A stretch of 64,000 bases of DNA, taken from positions 63,807,340 through 63,871,339 of the forward strand of contig CM046442.1 in the NCBI GenBank assembly GCA_025506515.1, written 5' to 3'. This document shows, piece after piece, positions 58,316 to 64,000 of the stretch; within the stretch, counting starts at the first letter, position 1; each line of letters starts with the position of its first letter. A model generated the notes under the pieces. The model was not told the DNA's origin. It ran no database searches and worked only from the letters and a program-made list of their open reading frames with translations. Source of the DNA: Flaveria trinervia. Taxonomy: Eukaryota > Streptophyta > Magnoliopsida > Asterales > Asteraceae. The position numbers and the translations under genes are program-made.

Positions 58316-59119
58316 AACTCTCCCTAGGTTGATGCTACCAAAACATTTGAAGACCTAGATGTTGATAGTCCTCAATATGACGATGACCATACCCTTCTTT
58401 ATTAAATGGTCAGGATCACTCAGACTCTCATAGTATCTTCTCATCTTAAAGAGATCATGCAAGGGTAGATTGAACATGTCTTGCCATGTGTAGACATCAA
58501 TACCTTGATCTCTGATTACATGCTATATTTCTGGATTAGTAGTGTAAGTCCTGGACAAGATGGGTCTTCTGCATGCAAGAGGAGTTGCTTAAATAGGAGC
58601 TGTTTGAGCTTCCTCTTGTTGCACTTCCTCTAGAGGTGGATGACCCTGTCTTCTTCTTCTTCTTCTTCTTCTTCTTCTTCTTTGACTTGGGTTTAGAGGC
58701 CATCCTTTTCCTCCTCTTTGAATTCTTCAATTGAGAAGACTGGCCTGCATCACCTTGTTGTTTAGTCTTGTCTTTCTCAGTTGAGTCTACCTCCCTCACA
58801 AGTTTAGAAAGAGAGGGAGTTTGACCCTGCTGTGGATTAGAAGATGAAGCTTGTTGAGATTCAGCAGGAGGCCCAGGTTATGTTGTCTTAAATGGTTCAA
58901 CCTTAACCTCTACTTCTTGAGGGGCTTGACTTGGTAAGGATTGTACATCAATGAGCTCTCCTCTTTTAATCTTCTACTTGATCGCCCTTATATGCTCATC
59001 CATGGTGGATAGAGATATTTGGCCAAGTCTCCTTCTAGAGAGTCCATACAACTTCAAAAAGCTCATCATCATCTGCCTATCATCAGACTTCTTTTGACTT
59101 TTCTGGATGATGGCTCTTG
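58316..59119 (-). pseudogene. Extra ORF C-terminal part, minus strand, with poly-lysine tract
   Basis: Frames at 59186-58974 and 58799-58536 belong to one decayed ORF ahead of a polypurine tract and LTR, the position of the Sirevirus-like extra ORF. A run of about a dozen lysines is encoded by a GAA/CTT triplet microsatellite at about 58649-58682. The upstream part is cut off by the Gypsy LTR starting at 59120. Confidence 0.6.
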
Positions 59120-61299
59120 TGTAACACCCAAATGTTTTTAAAACAAGAAATAAAGAATAAAAGTGTAGTATAAAGGGAAGAAACACAATTCAGCCCAAGT
59201 TGAGGGGCTAAAAGTGTCAAAAGGACAAAAAGTATCAAAAGTCAGTGCAAAAGGTGATGGCCACCCACTCTTCCTGCATATTTCCTTTTTCATTTAGATT
59301 ATAGAGAGAGAAAGCAGAGAAGAGCTTTGGTTTTAGAGAGAAGAAGAGCAAGAAACCAGATTCAAGGTAAGAATTTGGAGTCTTTGAGTTGTTTTTGGCC
59401 TGCTTATGCCTTAGTTTATGCTTATGTGTGTTTATATGTCCGAGTGCGTGTGTTTTTGATGGGTTCTAGGTGGTTGAACTCATAGTGCAAACGGGTTTGA
59501 AGAAGTCATATTTGAAGGTTGTCAAAGGTGAGTTCTAGACCCTCTTTTTTACATGTTTTAACTGATTTTAGGGCTGGAAATGCATGTGATTATGTTTTTA
59601 TTAATGTGGGTTTTATACCTGTGTGTATGTGTATGTGTGTTTGTGGGTGGGTTATGATTTGGGCGAATTATGATGTTATGATGATGCCATGTTCTTGTGA
59701 TGATGCTTAAAATGTTAGAAATAGGCTTAGAACATGTTGAGTTAATGGATTGGGACTGATGATGATGATTGATAGTAAGTGTTGGCTGCCGATGCACCTA
59801 AAATAGGCCCATGAGCCGAACGTTCGAATTCGCCTAAGTGTCCCATGTTCCCAAAACCCCATACGCCCAAATAGTAGTCATGCACATAGGAATAGGCTAA
59901 AATTGACCAATTGTTCATGTGCCTAAAACTGCCCATGCGCCTAGGCACTTATACGCCTGCATAGTGCCCATGCGCCTAAAGATTTGTCCAGGAGACTAAG
60001 CTTGGGTCATGCACCCAATAGTGCCCATGCGCCTGAAAGTTCCCCATGCGCCTGAAAGTTCCCCATGTGCCTAAGTGTTCCCATGCGCCCAGAAGGCCCT
60101 ACGCCTGCATAGTGCCCATGCGCCTAAGACTTAGAATATTTTCTGAAATTTTGGGGAAAAAGGCTTTGACTTGGGAGGTTCCCGAGGGCAATGTAAGTTG
60201 ACTGTATGATGTCATATGTGATGTGATGTTGATGCATTGTTATGTTTATGTTTATGTTTATGTTTCTTATTATATTATTTCCGTGGCTTTGTGTGGTATG
60301 ATTATGAAGTAAATGGAAAGTATTATGTAACGTAAACCGGAAAGATAATGAAAAGTGGAATGTAATGAACACATACATTAATGAATGAAAGAAAGTAATG
60401 AAAAGTCTTGCAAGCAATGAATGGAGGTTCACACTCAATGAAGCGTGTTAGCTCAATTGTGTGCAGGTTAGCTTCCCCGGAAAGATGCATACTGGGGTCT
60501 AATCTTTATGATTGACCATATGTATGGGACCCTTCATTCTTACTGCGGTACTGTGGTTAGGCCACCGGGCACAATATATGGGAGTCTATTTATAGACTTC
60601 GGCCCATACCTGCTTTATGCATGACGATAGGGCAGAGCACATGGCATTGGTCCAGAATGAAAGATGAATGGTAGTGATGACTGTACTTGCCCTAGGTACT
60701 GGAGTCAGCTTCATGCATAATGTTTAAGGTCTACGATAGACCTCAGGCCCAGTAACTAGCTTCCTGGATAATGTTCAGGGTACAGTAATGTCATCGGAAG
60801 TTAATGTAATGTACGAAAGGTACGATAAGAAAGATAACGAATGATAACGATGATGTACGATGATGAACGAATGAAATTAATGAATGATGATGGAGATAAT
60901 AATGATATTATCTATGTGTATGTATGATGTATGATCACACATGGAAGTAAAGAATGGTTTTGAATGAAGGAAAAGTATTTTATTTATAAAACTAGAACTC
61001 ACTCAGCAACGCTGACTTTTATGTGTTTCCAGTTGGTAGGTGAATGTTGCTGAGGATGGCATGGGGCGGCTACTTGGCATTTTTGGAAGGCATCCATTTT
61101 GTTAAATGATAATGTTTTTGCATTGGAATGCGAACAAATGATGTTTGTATTTATTATGAATGTTGTACTATTTTGCAAAGCAATGAATGAAATGATTTTA
61201 AGCTATTTGCCTGCACTGTATTAGTAAACTTAAATGTAATTATATGTTTTATGTGCGATGATTGCCCAACTATGAGTGTCTCGGGAACGGGGCCTTACA
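59120..61299 (+). repeat. Gypsy 5' LTR (second copy)
   Basis: 2180 bp, TGTAACACCC ... GGCCTTACA, followed by a perfect primer site. Collinear with 12990-14775 plus 22925-23371. It contains the degenerate short-repeat block at 59790-60125 and the GGTACTG-type repeats near 60545-60750. It inserted into the minus-strand extra ORF. Confidence 0.88.
59790..60125 (+). repeat. degenerate minisatellite inside the second Gypsy LTR
   Basis: About 18 imperfect units of 14-20 bp with the core CCCATGCGCCTGAA / CATAGTGCCCATGCGCC. It occupies the same place as 13555-13925 of the first Gypsy LTR but with a different unit set. Confidence 0.75.
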
Positions 61300-61643
61300 A
61301 GTTGGTATCAGAGCCAAAATTTAAGTGAAACGGGTAAATTTTCCAAAGAAACCGAAACTGAAAATGGGACAAAGGGAAAGGATGCCGGTCTGAGTAGCTA
61401 CGTGCCATCAGGTATTTTCTTAATTTTAACCGGTAATTGTGCGCATGCTACGTGATTTATATGCTTCTTAGTAGATTTAGATACTGATGTAGTCAGGATA
61501 GGAAATGCTTGTGGGTATGAAGAGGAAAGTAAGTGGCTAATCATAATTGGCAACTATAATTAGGGACTTACTATACTTGACATAAACTGAGCAATTTCCT
61601 TGAATGACCGTGTTAGTGTTTGGATCTTATAAGGTGTTAGAGG
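61300..61643 (+). other. Primer binding site and leader of Gypsy element 2
   Basis: TTGGTATCAGAGCC at 61302-61315 matches the initiator-tRNA-Met primer site, two bases from the LTR end. The leader is collinear with 23388-23719. Confidence 0.85.
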
Positions 61644-62935
61644 ATGGCTGATGGTAGATTGTCAAAGGCTTCTAGAGGTGGAGGTTGTGGTGGACGTGGT
61701 GCTAGACCACGGGTCATGAGAGGAAGGCCTCGAGCTGAAGAGGTGGCTCACGAAGAGGCCGAGACCCCTCATCTGGTGGGTGGCAACAAGAGTGCTAACT
61801 TAAGGGCCTCGGTGAAGGAGGCTGTAGTAGAGGAGGTTCATCAAGTCATGCAGATGATCTTACCGTATATGGTGACCGAAGTAATAAATGCTATAAGAGA
61901 AGGGGAAAGGAAAGAGAGGAATAGGTCCTTGGGAGGGAGAGGGCAATCGGAGACCGAGATGGTTGTCTCCACTGATGAGGAAGAAGAAGAAGATCTTGTG
62001 CCGGAGGCAGCACGAGGCTATAACTATGGGGCATTTGAAAGGTATAAGCCCTTGAATTTTGATGGTAGTGACACTACTGCTGCTCACCAGTGGGTGAGAG
62101 AGATGGAAGTTGTTCTAGATATCAGCGGGTGCCGTGAAGATCAAGTGGTTAAGTTTGCCACTCACTTATTTGTGGACTCGGCCTTATGTTGGTGGGACAA
62201 TATTGTCCAGGATGAGGGTAGTAGGGCGATTGTAAGGATGAGGTGGCCAGAGTTGAAGAAATTGGTGATCGAGGAGTTTTTTCCTCAAAAAGAGCTCGAT
62301 AAGGTTGAGAGGGAGTTCCTGCAGCTGGAGGCGGGAACCATGACACATCAGCAGTACACCACTAAATTTAATGAGATGGAACGACTGGTGCCGGATCAGT
62401 TGACACCCTTGTCACGGAAGATAAAAAGATACATTTAGGGCTTGCCAGCGGATATTCGCAGGCATATGATCGCCGTCTGGCCGAGCACATTTATGTTATT
62501 GGTCGATTTAGTGGGAAGACTATATGATGAAAGGAAGGTAGTGGTGGCTGAGGTGATCAAGAAAGGTGGTGGTGACCAGAATTAGAATGGGAAGAGGTTT
62601 GGAAGGGGTGGCGCCCAGACAAACAACAAGAATGCACGGGTGGATGACCGGTGTGTGGTCACATCTGGTGCAGGGTTGAAGAGGTGTGGCAAATGTGGAA
62701 GGAACATACTGGAGAATGTTGGTGGAGATCGAGGGTTTGGTTCAAGTGTGGGAGGATAGGGCATATAGCAAAGGATTGTCGTGTGGCTAGATGTTTTAAT
62801 TGTGGCGGAGATGGCCAGATGAGCAGGGAATGCAAGAAGTCGAGGGCTGAGAGTTCCGGAGGGAAGAAGATGACCGGGACTGAAGGTCAGAAGGTGAGTT
62901 CCAAAGCCTTCACGATGACTCAAAAGGAGGCTAGG
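61644..62935 (+). pseudogene. Ty3/Gypsy gag, element 2
   Basis: ATG 61644 (MADGRLSKASRGGG). The N-terminus is Gly/Arg-rich, followed by an acidic DEEEEEDL run. The Retrotrans_gag core comes next (KPLNFDGSDTTAAHQWVREM, ALCWWDNIV, VIEEFFPQKE) to a TAG at 62436-62438, then GLPADIRRHM past the stop. Two zinc knuckles follow in another frame at about 62735-62850 (CFKCGRIGHIAKDC and CFNCGGDGQMSREC). Initiator-tRNA priming and two knuckles fit chromovirus-type elements such as Tekay/Del; this is inference. Confidence 0.85.
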
Positions 62936-64000
62936 ACGGACCCTAATGTTGTGTCAGGTACGTTTCTAGTAAACCAAACTCTTGCTTATGTATTATTTGA
63001 TTTAGGTGCTAGTAAGAGGTTTATTCTGTTGCTTTCTGTGCTAAATTTCCTATTAGTAGTAAAAGCGTTGATGAGCCCTTCGATGTAGAAATTGCCATAG
63101 GTAAGTCTACCGGGATTGTTGATCTGATAGAAAGATGTGATATAGAACTAGAAGGTTATAAGTTTCCAGCTAGACTGTTTGTGATGACCTTAGGCGGGTT
63201 TGATGTAGTCCTAGGAATGGATTGGTTGCCCGACTACAAGGCGAATATCATATGTCAATGATTCGACTGACAGCGCCTGGTGGGAGTTCGGTGAAGGTTT
63301 ACGGTGATTGAGTCACTACGATGCCGAAGGTGATTTCGATGGCGGTGGCGGGAAAGTGCATGAGGCGTGAATGTAATGCCTATCTGGCCTACATGAAGGA
63401 TGTAGATAGGCCAACACCACAATTGTCAGATGTATCGGTTGTGTGTGAGTTCCTAGACGTGTTTCCCGAAGACTTACCAGGTGTGCCACCGGACTGCGAG
63501 ATCAAGTTCCAGATTGACTTGGTACCGGGTGCCCAACCTGTTGCTAAGGCACCATATCGGTTGGTTCTGACCGAGATGAATGAATTGATAGAGCAACTGC
63601 AAGAGTTGCTTGATAAAGGGTTCGTTAGACTGAGTATCTCTCCATGGGGTGCTCCGGTCTTGTTCGTAAAGAAGAAGGACGGTAGTATGAGGATGTGTAT
63701 TGACTACCATTAGTTGAATAATTTGACGGTGAAGAATCAGTACCCCTTACCAAGGATTGATGACTTGTTTGATTAGCTCCAAGGTGCCAGATGGTTCTCA
63801 AGGATAGACCTCCGATATGGCTACCATCAGTTAAAGGTGAAGGAGCAAGATATTCCTAAAACAACTTTTTGTATGCGTTATGGACACTATGAGTTCCTTG
63901 TTATGTCCTTTGGTTTAACCAACATGCCAGCTGCTTTTATGGACTTAACGAATTGAGTGTGTTGGCCGATGTTAGATGAATCAGTGATTGTGTTTATCGA
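62936..64000 (+). pseudogene. Ty3/Gypsy protease and start of reverse transcriptase, element 2, cut by window end
   Basis: The protease segment at about 62958-63030 reads DLGASKRF where DSGAS(R/S)xF is usual, so the active-site Ser/Thr is lost. After frameshifts the linker VFPEDLPGVPP appears at about 63460, then the RT start (GAPVLFVKKKDGSMRMCIDY, TVKNQYPLPRIDDL, RIDLRYGYHQL). Stops occur at about 63714 (TAG) and 63774 (TAG). The active-site FIDD block would fall just beyond the window. Confidence 0.88.

Noticed and set aside
58649..58682. Poly-lysine tract as a possible functional nuclear signal
   Set aside because: It is coded by a pure triplet microsatellite in a decayed ORF, so expansion by slippage is the simpler explanation.

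Overview
This window is plant nuclear DNA: one intron-rich gene inside about 50 kb of nested LTR retrotransposons. The gene belongs to the plant REDUCED WALL ACETYLATION (RWA) family. The retroelement proteins (Copia polyproteins, a Sirevirus-like extra ORF after pol, Ty3/Gypsy gag and RT) resemble types I associate with Asteraceae (lettuce/chicory/daisy relatives). That host assignment is an inference from pattern recognition. No organelle, bacterial or RNA genes were seen.

Layout, left to right. 1-2768: 3' part of a Sirevirus-like Copia element (extra ORF, polypurine tract, LTR), inserted into the 3' tail of another Copia copy (X). 2769-10585: X tail, LTR, old Copia copy A, LTR, joined in tandem and sharing the middle LTR. 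10590-12989: minus-strand remnants, a Copia gag with its 5' LTR and then a Gypsy RT/RNase H. 12990-24035: a plus-strand Gypsy 5' LTR, leader and gag stub, split by a complete Copia copy B (14776-22924, target duplication ATGAC). 24040-25670: minus-strand Gypsy gag and a coiled-coil ORF. 25671-32434: two partial Sirevirus-like elements sharing a duplicated segment of about 1.3 kb. 32435-36566: a minus-strand Sirevirus-like 5' half (protease, gag, PBS, LTR). 37915-46000: complete minus-strand Copia copy C (target duplication GCATT). 46006-57589: the RWA gene, 15 coding exons at 46947-54974, with small non-coding elements in three introns, and its flanks. 57590-59119: minus-strand Sirevirus-like LTR and extra-ORF tail. 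59120-64000: a Gypsy element (2.2 kb LTR, gag, start of pol) running off the window.

The RWA gene has the family's length (540 codons) once its exons are joined, but exon 8 lacks one T and the frame breaks. The same kind of lesion, loss of one base from a run of 2-5 identical bases, recurs at many points in elements B and C and in the first extra ORF. This suggests consensus errors in the assembly rather than a dead gene. Copy A instead carries many in-frame nonsense changes, as expected for an old, methylated copy.

I found no defence system or clearly new gene cluster. The most interesting unexplained signals are a 20-base motif repeated three times at fixed spacing in the leader of all three Copia copies, an antisense reading frame shared by the 3' tails of that family, three GC-AG introns in RWA, and rapidly changing short repeats inside the Gypsy LTRs.
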